A DNA stretch of 64,000 nucleotides. Source: Renibacterium sp043789415 (GTDB lineage Bacteria > Actinomycetota > Actinomycetes > Actinomycetales > Micrococcaceae). Of this stretch, positions 17,473 through 26,179 are shown piece after piece. Below the pieces are notes generated by a model. That model was not told where the DNA came from. It did not search any database and worked only from the letters and a program-made list of their open reading frames with translations. How positions within the stretch are numbered: position 1 is the stretch's first letter; each line of letters begins with the position of its first letter. Location of the stretch: assembly GCF_043789415.1 (NCBI RefSeq), contig NZ_JBDLLW010000003.1, positions 248,001 to 312,000 of the forward strand. The letters run 5' to 3'. The position numbers and the translations under genes were made by a program.

Positions 17473-18162
17473 TCACTCGCTGAAAAGCTGGTAGGAATCC
17501 TTGGAGACGAAAAACCCCACGCCGTTCGAGAGGTTGGCGCACGACACCCCGGAGTCCAATGTGGCGCAGCGGTACCCCCTGGCGTCGATGGATAGCCCGG
17601 AATCCAAAGAGGGGAAGGTGGCGATTAGCTGTTTAGTGCTGGAAGCGTCGTTTCCAGAGGCTTCCATGCCGGTCAGTCCAGCCCTACAAGCCCCATACTG
17701 CGTGCTCTGCGGGGTGAGCAGCACTACCCCGCCTAGATAGCCGATGCCGGTACCGCCGCAATTGTCTTTCACGTCCTTTGCGGCGGGCTCCGGATAATCA
17801 GCCAGCTCGCACTGCACCACTGGAATCACCGGGAATCGCTGATTCCTGGAGTTGCCGAAGTCATTCGGCTCGAGCGGGGTGTTGATCTGCCCGCCCCTGG
17901 AAGAGGTGAAAACACAGGCGATATCGTGTGCCGGTGAGAGGAAGCCCTGCAGACCCTCGGATAGGGTTTTCGCCGCGGTCGAGGTGGGCTCCACGGTCTT
18001 CGCGGCCTTGAGCCGTTCCAGGTAGGACGGCGCTGATCCAGAGGGGCTGCTGGCTTTCGGATCCGGGCTGTTCAGCGTGAAGCAGCCAGTGCACGCCAGG
18101 AGCACCGCGAGGGTGCACAGCAGCACACGGGCCAGGGTTCCGACTCTTCGGCTCACCCCCAT
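17473..18162 (-). CDS. putative secreted lipoprotein, function unknown
   Basis: A ~229-residue exported protein. An Arg-rich start (MGVSRRVGTLARVLL) is followed by a hydrophobic stretch ending LLACTGC; either Cys could carry lipid, though neither lipobox is perfect. The mature part begins with a Ser/Pro-rich segment and has several Cys residues in pairs (NCGGTGIGYLGG, YRCATLDSGVSCANLSNGVG), suggesting disulfides and an actinobacterial exported-protein fold that I cannot name. The frame is open to 18189; the ATG at 18162 is preferred because it starts right before the signal. Position between sucC and a methyltransferase gives no functional clue. Confidence 0.65.
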   Translation of the reverse strand: MGVSRRVGTLARVLLCTLAVLLACTGCFTLNSPDPKASSPSGSAPSYLERLKAAKTVEPTSTAAKTLSEGLQGFLSPAHDIACVFTSSRGGQINTPLEPNDFGNSRNQRFPVIPVVQCELADYPEPAAKDVKDNCGGTGIGYLGGVVLLTPQSTQYGACRAGLTGMEASGNDASSTKQLIATFPSLDSGLSIDARGYRCATLDSGVSCANLSNGVGFFVSKDSYQLFSE

Positions 18163-18213
18163 AGCTTGCCCCAAAACGAATTGGCACACCAGTTTCTGGT
18201 GTCGAACAGTCGG

Positions 18214-19068
18214 CTAGCGAACACCGCTGACCAAATAGCTGCGAGAGGTGGAGGACGACTGGGTGAGGCTTTCGCTAGGGAGTGCGCGCATCCGACCGAA
18301 GTTCGCCTTAGCACTCCCCGGTTCTGCGATTTCGACGGTCGGCCAGCCTTGGGCAGCAAATAATTGGTGCGGATCATCAGTGCAGAACGGCAACGGCAAC
18401 CCCGCTTGTTTTTTCTTCAGCACGAAGTCCTGCATGCTCGGCAAAGTCAATAATCCGCTGCCAAACATATCGGCCAGAAAGACGGACCCCGGGCCGGAAA
18501 GCTCAGCGGCGCCAAGCAAAAGGTGTTGAACCTGAGATTGTTCCAGATAGAAAAACAACCCTTCCGCCAGCCAAACGGTGTGTCTTTCCGGTCGAAATCC
18601 TGAGCCAAGCAATTCCCGCTGCCAGGCTCCGCTCAAATCAGCTCTGACCACACACCGTTCGAGCTGCAGGCGCGCCTCGCTCAATACCGACTCTTTCTCG
18701 ACGAAAGCTTCCGGATGGTCAATCTCATACACCCGCAAACCTCTGGGTAGATCCAGCCGATAAGCTCGGGTGTCCATCCCTGCGCCGAGCAGCACGAGCT
18801 GCCCACCGATCGAACATGACTCAGCAACTCGATCGTCAAAATAGCGTGTTCGCACCGGCAGAAATGGGTTCGGCGGGGATGCCGCTAACATCTTGCGACC
18901 GACCTCGCCTGCAAGTTCAGCTGCCCAGGGATCATTGAATAACCGATCGACTCGACTAGATTCCGCCGCCCGCGCCGCAGCAATCCATAGTGCGGTGCGA
19001 ACCACTGATTGGCGGCTCCCACTCCTCTGGGCGTCTCCCGCGCCCTGATCCATCGTTCGATCCACCAT
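18214..19068 (-). CDS. class I SAM-dependent methyltransferase (leucine carboxyl MT-like)
   Basis: A 284-residue protein of the actinobacterial family often annotated as SAM-dependent methyltransferase TIGR00027. The SAM-binding motif is QLVLLGAGMDTRAYRLDLP, followed by the acidic residue in RVYEIDHPEAF and the WLAEGLFFYLEQSQV segment typical of this family. Members methylate carboxyl or hydroxyl groups of unknown small molecules or natural products. It lies 15 bases after pcrA on the same strand and may be co-transcribed by read-through. Confidence 0.85.
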   Translation of the reverse strand: MVDRTMDQGAGDAQRSGSRQSVVRTALWIAAARAAESSRVDRLFNDPWAAELAGEVGRKMLAASPPNPFLPVRTRYFDDRVAESCSIGGQLVLLGAGMDTRAYRLDLPRGLRVYEIDHPEAFVEKESVLSEARLQLERCVVRADLSGAWQRELLGSGFRPERHTVWLAEGLFFYLEQSQVQHLLLGAAELSGPGSVFLADMFGSGLLTLPSMQDFVLKKKQAGLPLPFCTDDPHQLFAAQGWPTVEIAEPGSAKANFGRMRALPSESLTQSSSTSRSYLVSGVR

Positions 19069-19083
19069 GCGCTCCAGCGTTCG

Positions 19084-21477
19084 CTAAGCCTTACTCAGCG
19101 GAGCATAGCGCAGCAGCAACCGTTTCTCCTCGCTGGCGAACCGCACCTTGGCCACTGTCTTGTCTCCGGAGCCTTCGACCCCGATCACCGTACCGAGCCC
19201 GAAGCTGGTGTGCTGCACCTTGTCTCCGACAGCCACCGCGATAACTTCCTTCTGCGGCTGTACCCGGCCAGCCCGAGTAGCTAGGCTGGCCGGAAGATTC
19301 CCGGAATCGCCCGCCCCACCGGTGCCGAAAGCCCGGCCAGCCCCCCAAGAGGAGCCGGAGAAGCGGTCCCTGCCGAAGCCGGAGGAGCCGATCGAAGGCA
19401 TGCTGCGCACCGAGCCTTCCCGTTTCCAGTCGATCAGCCCGGGCGGCACTTCGTCGATAAAAGGACTGGCCGGGTTGTACTGGCTCTGCCCCCACAGGCT
19501 GCGCACTTCGGCACGGGTCAGGTAGAGGCGCTTCCGAGCCCGAGTCAGCCCCACATAGGCCAGCCGCCGCTCCTCGGCCATTTCCTTCTCGTCGGTGGCG
19601 GACCGGGCGTGCGGGAAGATGCCGTGCTCCATACCGGTCAAGAAGACCACCGGAAATTCCAGGCCCTTGGCGGTGTGCAGCGTCATCAGGGTGACCACGC
19701 CGAGCCGTTTGGCCTCGGCCACCGCGGCTTCGGTGTCGGAGCCAGGAGCATCCGGAATCTGGTCCGCATCGGCGACCAACGCCACCCCCTCAAGGAAATC
19801 GGTCAGCGAGCCCTCCGGATTGTCCCGTTCGTACTCGCGGACCACGGCGACCAGTTCGGCCAGGTTCTCCACCCTGGACTCGTCCTGCGGGTCCGTGCTG
19901 GCGCGCAGGCCTTCGAGGTAACCGGTCTGCTCCAACACCGCTTCCAGGGCGGTGGCCGCCCCAGAAGTATTGGCCACCTCGGTGAGATCGTCGATCAGCT
20001 TCACGAAGCCGTTGACGGCATTGAGGCTCCGGGTCGCCATCGCGGGAGCCTCGTCGGCGCGACGCAACGCCGCCATGAAGGAACTGCGCTCGCGTTCGGC
20101 GAGCGCAGCGACGGCGCCCTCGGCGCGGTCGCCGATGCCGCGCTTGGGTTCGTTGAGGATCCGTCGCAGGTTGACGTCGTCTTCGGGATTGACCAGCACG
20201 CGGAGGTAGGCGAGCGCGTCCTTGATTTCCTTGCGCTCGTAGAATCTGGTGCCGCCGACCACGCGGTAGGGCAGGCCGACCCGCATCAGGATCTCTTCGA
20301 TGGAACGGCTCTGCGCATTGGTCCGGTAGAAGATTGCGACATCGCCCGGCCGCAGGTCTTCTTCGTCTTGCAGCCTGTCGATCTCCTCGGCGATAAACCG
20401 GGCTTCTTCGTGCTCGTTCTCGGCCACATAGCCGATGATCTTCTCGCCGTCGCCCTCCGCCGTCCACAAACGTTTGGCGGGCCGGTCCGGGTTCTTCTCG
20501 ATCACCGCGTTGGCAGCGCTCAGAATCGTCTGTGTGGAGCGGTAGTTCTGCTCGAGCTTGATGGTCTGGGCGTTTGGGTAGTCCTTTTCGAACTCCACGA
20601 TATTGCGGATATCCGCACCGCGGAAGGCGTAGATCGACTGGTCGGAATCGCCCACCACGGTGAGTTCGGCCTGCTCGGGCGGCTCACCGACGATCTCCCG
20701 GACCAGGGCATACTGCGCGTGGTTGGTGTCCTGGTACTCGTCGACCATGACGTGCCGGAAGCGGCGCCGGTAGTAGTCGGCGACGCCCGGGAAGGCCCGG
20801 AACATCCAGACCGTCTGGGCAATCAGATCGTCGAAATCCAGGGCGTTCGCCTGACGCAGCCGCTGGGTGTAGCCCCGATAGACCTCGGCGACGCCCTGCT
20901 CGAAGGGGCCGGTCGCGGTGCTGGCGAAGCTGTCGTCGTCGATCAGCTCGTTCTTCAGCGCGGAGATCTTATGCTGAATCGACTTGGGGGTGAACCGCTT
21001 CGGATCCAGGTCCAAGCCTTTAGCGATCAGAGTGATCAGCCGCAGACTGTCTGCCGAGTCGTAGATGGAGAAACTGGAGTTCAAACCGACGGTGCTGGCC
21101 TCGCGGCGCAGGATCCGCACGCAGGAAGAATGGAAGGTGGAGATCCACATGTTCTTCGCCCGGTCACCGATCAGCGCGGCGATCCGCTCGCGCATCTCCG
21201 CCGCGGCCTTGTTGGTGAAGGTGATCGCTAGGATCTCCCCCGGGTGAGCTCGCCCGGTGGCTAGCAGATAAGCGATCCGGTGGCTGAGCACCCGGGTCTT
21301 CCCCGAACCGGCTCCGGCCACGATCAGCAAGGCCGAGCCGGAGTGCGTCACCGCAGCCTCCTGCTGCGGGTTCAGCCCGTGCAGCAACTCCTTCGCATCT
21401 ATTTCGGGCAGCGAAACGGCTGAGGCTGACTGGGCTGAGCTGGACGGGGAGGGACGCGGGTCGAAGAGCATATCCAT
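19084..21477 (-). CDS. pcrA: ATP-dependent DNA helicase PcrA/UvrD (SF1A)
   Basis: A 797-residue superfamily 1 helicase. Motifs in order: Walker A AGAGSGKT near residue 57, DEYQDTNHAQY (motif II), GDSDQSIYAFRGAD (motif III), QNYRST (motif IV), LMTLHTAKGLEFPVVFLTG (motif V) and VGLTRARKRLYL (motif VI). The C-terminal ~60 residues form the Tudor-like beta domain (VGDKVQHTSFGLGTVIGVEG), which contacts RNA polymerase in this family. It acts in nucleotide excision repair, replication restart and removal of RecA. The ~35 residues before NPQQEAAV are low complexity, so the exact start is less certain. Confidence 0.95.
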   Translation of the reverse strand: MDMLFDPRPSPSSSAQSASAVSLPEIDAKELLHGLNPQQEAAVTHSGSALLIVAGAGSGKTRVLSHRIAYLLATGRAHPGEILAITFTNKAAAEMRERIAALIGDRAKNMWISTFHSSCVRILRREASTVGLNSSFSIYDSADSLRLITLIAKGLDLDPKRFTPKSIQHKISALKNELIDDDSFASTATGPFEQGVAEVYRGYTQRLRQANALDFDDLIAQTVWMFRAFPGVADYYRRRFRHVMVDEYQDTNHAQYALVREIVGEPPEQAELTVVGDSDQSIYAFRGADIRNIVEFEKDYPNAQTIKLEQNYRSTQTILSAANAVIEKNPDRPAKRLWTAEGDGEKIIGYVAENEHEEARFIAEEIDRLQDEEDLRPGDVAIFYRTNAQSRSIEEILMRVGLPYRVVGGTRFYERKEIKDALAYLRVLVNPEDDVNLRRILNEPKRGIGDRAEGAVAALAERERSSFMAALRRADEAPAMATRSLNAVNGFVKLIDDLTEVANTSGAATALEAVLEQTGYLEGLRASTDPQDESRVENLAELVAVVREYERDNPEGSLTDFLEGVALVADADQIPDAPGSDTEAAVAEAKRLGVVTLMTLHTAKGLEFPVVFLTGMEHGIFPHARSATDEKEMAEERRLAYVGLTRARKRLYLTRAEVRSLWGQSQYNPASPFIDEVPPGLIDWKREGSVRSMPSIGSSGFGRDRFSGSSWGAGRAFGTGGAGDSGNLPASLATRAGRVQPQKEVIAVAVGDKVQHTSFGLGTVIGVEGSGDKTVAKVRFASEEKRLLLRYAPLSKA

Positions 21478-21579
21478 GGTTTTTCAAGTCTAGTTCCTGC
21501 CACCCCCGCTTTCTGATCCCCGGCGTCCAACGCTGTGACAGCTAGGGTCGTTTTGAAGCTGCTAGAACGGCTCCAGCTG

Positions 21580-22410
21580 TCATAGCGTTGCTGAGCGCAG
21601 CGCCTCGCTGAGTTCAGCAACCGCCGTCGCACCACCGGCCAGGAACCAGTTCAAACCATTGACCCGCACGACGGCGGTGCTGCCGCCGGCCGCGCGCACA
21701 ATGGCTTTTCCGGGCAGCCAGTCCCAGAGAGCCGTGCTGTGCTGGAACCAGCAGCCGAGTTCCTGCTGGGCCACTCGGGAGAGATCGCAAGAGCCGGAGC
21801 CGAGCAAGCGGAAAGTGGCGAGCCGTTCGACGGCGGCGAGCCAAGGTTCCCGAGCGAGCGGCTGCATCAGCCAGCTCGGGTGCAAATAAGTTCCGGCGCT
21901 CAGCTGGCTGAGCGGCTGGTCGGGTAGCGAGGCCAAGGAACTTCCATTCAGAGTGGCTGGGAGGTCGACGCCGCCGAGCCACAATTTATCCTCTTGCGGC
22001 TGGTAGACCGCGCCCAGAATAACCTCCGGATCCGCCGATTCCTCAGCCGATAGCCGATCCGCCGGGTTCTGTTCCAGGGCGATCGCCGAGCACCAGTAGC
22101 TGGAGCCGGAGAGGAAGTTGTAGGTGCCGTCCACCGGGTCGATCACCCAGGTCCGGTTCGAGCTGCCGGCGTAGCTGGCACCTTCCTCCCCCAGGATGCT
22201 GTCGTCCGGGCGGCAGACCCGAAGCTGCTGCAGCACGTACTTTTCGGCTGCCTTATCCGCTGCGGTGACCACGTCGGAGACCGAAGTCTTGCGCTCACCG
22301 GTGAGTCCTTCCTCGCGCATGGCGAACGCCAGGATCGCGGCGTTCCGCACCAGACTGGAAGCTAGCTGCGCGTCGTTGAGGGAGGGATCGAGGATCTCTG
22401 GTTGAAGCAT
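21580..22410 (-). CDS. inositol monophosphatase family protein
   Basis: A 276-residue protein of the Mg2+-dependent FIG superfamily. It has the metal-binding ILGEEGAS and WVIDPVDGTYNF motifs and the late WDW motif (ALWDWLPGKAIVRAAGG). Family members hydrolyse inositol-1-phosphate, histidinol-phosphate or 3'-phosphoadenosine-5'-phosphate; the sequence alone does not separate these, although the actinobacterial setting makes histidinol-phosphatase (HisN-like) or inositol phosphatase equally plausible. It is upstream of pcrA on the same strand with a ~100-base gap. Confidence 0.88.
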   Translation of the reverse strand: MLQPEILDPSLNDAQLASSLVRNAAILAFAMREEGLTGERKTSVSDVVTAADKAAEKYVLQQLRVCRPDDSILGEEGASYAGSSNRTWVIDPVDGTYNFLSGSSYWCSAIALEQNPADRLSAEESADPEVILGAVYQPQEDKLWLGGVDLPATLNGSSLASLPDQPLSQLSAGTYLHPSWLMQPLAREPWLAAVERLATFRLLGSGSCDLSRVAQQELGCWFQHSTALWDWLPGKAIVRAAGGSTAVVRVNGLNWFLAGGATAVAELSEALRSATL

Positions 22411-22440
22411 GTTCCCAGCCTACTCAGGCTTTAGCGACCT

Positions 22441-23124
22441 TTACCGACCGCTCAGCACCCGGTCCACCGGCCCTTTGACCGTCTGATAGTCGGTGGAATC
22501 TACGCTGAGCAGCTTGCCGTCCAAAACCAATGAGGGAGTGCCGCGCAAGCCTAGGTCAGTGGCATCTTGTAGATCTCTGGCCACCCGAGATTTGATCTTT
22601 GAAGAGTTCAGATCGCTGTTAAATTTCGTGATATCCAAGCCGATTTGCTGAGCGTAGCCAGTAAATCGCTGCTCTAATCCCGAACTCGCTTGAGCCCATT
22701 CCGCCTGTTTGCTGAAGACCAAGCTCGCGAGTTTCTCCAAAGCGCCCTGCTCTGCAGCGGCTTCCACTGCTTGAGCCGCGAACTGCGCATTCTGATGCTT
22801 AGTCAGCGGCAGGTTTCGAACCACGATCCTCAGCTGATCCCGGTATTCGGTCTTCAACCGCTGAATCTGGGTGTCCATCTTGGCGCAATACGGACACTGG
22901 TAATCGGTGAAGAGCACCAGAGTGGTCTTGGCCTGGGCGGGCTCGTTGAGCACCCTGACATCCGCGGGAATCAGCTTGGCCATCAGCCCCGCTGAAGGGG
23001 ATGCCGAGGCAGTGATGGAGAACCCGCTGGGCGAAGTTCCACTATCGCTGGAGGCCGAGCAGGAACTGAGTGAGACGGCCAGAAGCAACGCCAAGACAGT
23101 AGGAACAACGGATAACTTTGGCAT
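22441..23124 (-). CDS. DsbA-like thiol-disulfide lipoprotein
   Basis: A 227-residue exported protein. A signal peptide ends in the lipobox LSSC (lipidated Cys22), followed by a Ser-rich linker. Residues ~60-225 form a thioredoxin fold of the DsbA/DSBA-like class, with the redox pair Cys77 and Cys80 in TDYQCPYCAKMD and the cis-Pro loop near GLRGTPSLVLDG. It probably oxidises or isomerises disulfides in exported proteins at the outer face of the membrane. It is divergent from the membrane protein at 23251. Confidence 0.85.
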   Translation of the reverse strand: MPKLSVVPTVLALLLAVSLSSCSASSDSGTSPSGFSITASASPSAGLMAKLIPADVRVLNEPAQAKTTLVLFTDYQCPYCAKMDTQIQRLKTEYRDQLRIVVRNLPLTKHQNAQFAAQAVEAAAEQGALEKLASLVFSKQAEWAQASSGLEQRFTGYAQQIGLDITKFNSDLNSSKIKSRVARDLQDATDLGLRGTPSLVLDGKLLSVDSTDYQTVKGPVDRVLSGR

Positions 23125-23250
23125 GGGCTCTTTCCAAATTGCCGATACTGGACTCCTTCGACACTAACGAATTCATCACCCGGACAGCCAGTTTCGTGAG
23201 CCAGCCAACAGGCAGCCGAGCTGCTCAGCCAAAAGTGGAAGAATGGTGCC

Positions 23251-23895
23251 ATGGCCAAGACTCCCGCTCAACGCGCAGCCAAACACGGTGACAGGGCGAC
23301 CCCGGGGGTGCCAGGGGTCCCCGTGCAAGCAGCGAACCCCAGCACGCAGCGCAGCCCCGCGAAGGCGAAGAGCAATGCTAATCTCATTCTGATCGCCGGT
23401 GTGGTGGCCAGCGCTTTCCTGTTCTGGTACTTTCACCTGCTCACTCTGAACCAGATGACCCAGCTCTCCAATGGTCTGGCGATGCCGGATTCCATGGCTT
23501 TTGGTTTTGATACCGGTGATATCACCCGGTTGAAGGCAGCGATGAACGCCGACGCCCTCGGGCAGCTGCAATACGTGCACAAGACAGCGGGCACGCTCTT
23601 CCCCTTGGTCTTCGGCTTCAGTTGGCTGCTGTTGATCGGACTCAATGTGGGCAGGCGCGCACTGCGCTGGGCCCTCTGGGCAGCGCCGGTGCTCTTCGCC
23701 GTCGTCCAGCTGGTAGCCAATGTGCTGATCGACGCCATGTTGGCGGCCAGTCCTGTCGATCCAGCACAGGTGGCCTGGGCGAGCAGCCTCACGATGATCT
23801 CCTGGGCCCTGCTGGTGATCTCCCTGCTCGCGGCCGTCTTCGCGTTCTCGCCATGGGGCAAGCGGAAAGGCCCGGCGAAGCCGCCCGGTCAATAG
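23251..23895 (+). CDS. hypothetical membrane protein, four helices
   Basis: A 214-residue protein with a ~45-residue basic cytoplasmic start (MAKTPAQRAAKHGDRATPG) and about four membrane segments: ANLILIAGVVASAFLFWYF, the LFPLVFGFSWLLLIGLNVG region, the LFAVVQLVANVLIDAML region, and WALLVISLLAAVFAF near the end. It ends with a basic KRKGPAKPPGQ tail. I do not recognise the family, and there is no catalytic motif. It is convergent with the DUF998 gene, 20 bases apart. Confidence 0.7.
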   Translation: MAKTPAQRAAKHGDRATPGVPGVPVQAANPSTQRSPAKAKSNANLILIAGVVASAFLFWYFHLLTLNQMTQLSNGLAMPDSMAFGFDTGDITRLKAAMNADALGQLQYVHKTAGTLFPLVFGFSWLLLIGLNVGRRALRWALWAAPVLFAVVQLVANVLIDAMLAASPVDPAQVAWASSLTMISWALLVISLLAAVFAFSPWGKRKGPAKPPGQ

Positions 23896-23915
23896 AGACC
23901 GGGGACAGCGGAGAT

Positions 23916-24665
23916 TCAGCCCGCTAACCGAGCCCGTTCAGCGAGCCGCTGCTGACGCACCCCGCGAGCCACCCGGATGCCGACCAGGGACAGCCCGATG
24001 ATCAGCGGGTAGACGATCAGCCGTTCAACCAGGCCATCCGGAAACCCGGGGATCTGCAAGAACACGCTGAAGATCGCGAAGGCCACGGTGGCAACGGCGG
24101 ACACCACGCCTAAGACCAGAAGTACCCAGCTCAGCGCACTGCGCTGATACCAGATCCACCAGAGCAGCAGAAGCGCGATGGTGCCCGCACCGAAGAAGGT
24201 GAGTGCACCGGTGAAGTGCAGAGCGCTGATGGTATCTTCGGGGAAAACCGCCAGCAGGATCACTCCCGCCCCTGCGGCCACCAGCAACCAGCGGGCCCAA
24301 GCCGCGGCTTTTAGTTGTGCCGCCGGGGAGTGCGCTAGCCGGGCGTGCGCTGCCCGAGAGCTCCTCACACCGGCAGCTACACCGAGCAAAGTCGAACTCA
24401 GCAGCAGGCCTCCAAGGATCATCCCCAGCCCTTGCAAAGCAAGTGAAGCATTCATCAGCCAGTTCAGTGGTGAGCAGACGAATCGGGCACTGTGAATACC
24501 ACAGTGCGCAGCACCCAGATCGCTGATCACATTGAAGATCGGGCTATAGGACTGCTCCCCCGCCCAGGACCGACTCACCACCAACTCCGCAAGGAATACC
24601 TGGATCACGCTGATCACCGCCCAGGCTCCGAAGAGACTGCGGACCTGTTCGCGCTGGCTCGTCAT
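23916..24665 (-). CDS. DUF998 family membrane protein
   Basis: A 249-residue protein with about six membrane segments. The region YSPIFNVISDLGAAHCGIHS followed by SPLNWLMNASLALQGLGMI matches the DUF998 family, whose members carry a conserved ISDLG-like motif in the first loop. The function of DUF998 is unknown. The last ~25 residues are Arg-rich and probably cytoplasmic. The ribosome-binding site is weak. Confidence 0.8.
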   Translation of the reverse strand: MTSQREQVRSLFGAWAVISVIQVFLAELVVSRSWAGEQSYSPIFNVISDLGAAHCGIHSARFVCSPLNWLMNASLALQGLGMILGGLLLSSTLLGVAAGVRSSRAAHARLAHSPAAQLKAAAWARWLLVAAGAGVILLAVFPEDTISALHFTGALTFFGAGTIALLLLWWIWYQRSALSWVLLVLGVVSAVATVAFAIFSVFLQIPGFPDGLVERLIVYPLIIGLSLVGIRVARGVRQQRLAERARLAG

Positions 24666-24787
24666 AAAAGCAGCCTAGCCAAAGCCGCCGACAGCGGCTG
24701 GGTTGCCACGACGAGCACCGGGAAGCCGTAGCGGGTGTACTGTCGGGGGTATGGAGTCATTCGGGCTCCCCTTTATAGGGAGCACCA

Positions 24788-24931
24788 ATGGCTGATAAAT
24801 CGCCACGGCAAGCCGCGTCTAAAAAATCCGGCAAATCGATCAAAGAGAAGAGAGCCGATAAGCGCGCTGGCGAGGCCGCTAAGATCAATCTCACACTGAG
24901 TGAGAAATCGGCCCAGCCCAAGAAACGCTGA
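24788..24931 (+). CDS. 47-residue basic protein, conserved in actinobacteria
   Basis: A tiny Lys/Arg/Ala-rich protein starting MADKSPRQAASKKSGKSIK and ending SAQPKKR. It has a strong ribosome-binding site (TAGGGAGCACC before the ATG), and its stop lies only four bases before the next gene's start, so it is real and probably leads a two-gene unit. Similar short basic proteins occur widely in Actinobacteria; I know no function. Its composition suggests binding to nucleic acid, but nothing shows that directly. Confidence 0.75.
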   Translation: MADKSPRQAASKKSGKSIKEKRADKRAGEAAKINLTLSEKSAQPKKR

Positions 24932-24935
24932 GCCG

Positions 24936-26096
24936 ATGAGCAAACTGAGCCTGGGCATCCTGGCGAATTCCAGTAAGCCCGATGAGCGCCGACTGGCCAT
25001 TCATCCGGCGCATTTCGACCGGATCGACGCCAGGCTCCGCCGACGCATCGTGCTTGAGCGCGGGTACGGCGAGCGCAACGGTGTCTCCGACGCCCAGCTG
25101 GCTCCCTTGGTGGGCGGCATGATGGAGCGGGTAGAGCTGATCGCGAGTTCCGACGTCGTGCTGCTACCCAAACCTCAGCCCTCGGATCTCGAGGAGCTCC
25201 GCGAGGGCCAAGTGCTCTGGGGCTGGCCTCACTGCGTGCAGGACCGGCGGATCACCCAGCTCGCGGTGGACAAAAAACTCACCCTGATCGCCTTCGAGGC
25301 GATGAATCACTGGGCCTCCGACGGCGGCTTCGGGCTTCATGTCTTTCATAAGAACAACGAGCTGGCTGGTTATTGCTCGGTGCTGCACGCGCTCAGTTTG
25401 CGCGGCACCACGGGTGACTATGGTCAGCGGCTCAGCGCAGTGGTGATCGGTTTCGGGGCCACCGCGCGAGGTGCGGTCACCGCGCTGAATGCCCTCGGCA
25501 TCCACGATGTCACGGTGCTGACCAACCGCGGCGTGGCAGCGGTTGGCTCGCCCATTCACTCGGTGCAGATCATCCAATTCGATCATGACCCGCAGACTCC
25601 TTTTTCAAGCCATGTGATCAGTGACCGTGGCCGGGTTCCGCTCGCCGAGTTCCTTGCGGAGAGCGACCTGGTAGTCAATTGCACCTTGCAGGACCCGACA
25701 GCGCCCTTGATGTTCCTCTCCGAACAGGACCTCTCCGCTTTCCGACCGGGCAGCCTGATCGTCGATGTGTCCTGCGATCTCGGCATGGGTTTCAGCTGGG
25801 CAGTTCCCACATCCTTCGAGACCCCGATCTTTGAGGTGGGTGATCACATCAGTTACTACGGCGTCGATCACAGTCCCTCCTATTTGTGGAACTCGGCGAG
25901 CTGGGAAATCAGCGAAGCCCTCCAGCCTTTCCTGAGCGCAGTGATGGCCGGGCCGACGTCCTGGGCCGAGAATGAAACCATCAGCCGAGCCATAGAGATC
26001 GACTCCGGTGAGGTGCGGAACCCGGCGATCCTGAGCTTCCAGCACCGCTCAGCGCAGTATCCCTATCCGGCGCTGCTCAGCGGCTCAGCATCCTGA
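24936..26096 (+). CDS. alanine dehydrogenase/PNT family, N5-(carboxyethyl)ornithine synthase-like
   Basis: A 386-residue NAD(P)-dependent enzyme. The N-terminal half has the alanine dehydrogenase/transhydrogenase substrate fold (SKPDERRLAIHPAHFDRI, RRIVLERGYGERNGVSDAQL). The coenzyme Rossmann site is LSAVVIGFGATARGAVTAL near residues 170-190. It most resembles opine-type enzymes such as N5-(carboxyethyl)ornithine synthase, which joins ornithine and pyruvate, but alanine or lysine (saccharopine-like) substrates are not excluded. The ATG at 24936, just after the tiny basic protein's stop, gives the family N-terminus. Confidence 0.75.
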   Translation: MSKLSLGILANSSKPDERRLAIHPAHFDRIDARLRRRIVLERGYGERNGVSDAQLAPLVGGMMERVELIASSDVVLLPKPQPSDLEELREGQVLWGWPHCVQDRRITQLAVDKKLTLIAFEAMNHWASDGGFGLHVFHKNNELAGYCSVLHALSLRGTTGDYGQRLSAVVIGFGATARGAVTALNALGIHDVTVLTNRGVAAVGSPIHSVQIIQFDHDPQTPFSSHVISDRGRVPLAEFLAESDLVVNCTLQDPTAPLMFLSEQDLSAFRPGSLIVDVSCDLGMGFSWAVPTSFETPIFEVGDHISYYGVDHSPSYLWNSASWEISEALQPFLSAVMAGPTSWAENETISRAIEIDSGEVRNPAILSFQHRSAQYPYPALLSGSAS

Positions 26097-26179
26097 GCCC
26101 AGTCGGGATTCTCCGCTGAGCGCGGAACCGCCCGGCTGATGGCTGGTCGACCGATTCCCCCGGAACATAGACTGCTGTT

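Noticed and set aside
19609..21231. Antisense open frame over pcrA
   Set aside because: Shadow of the helicase; no recognisable domain.
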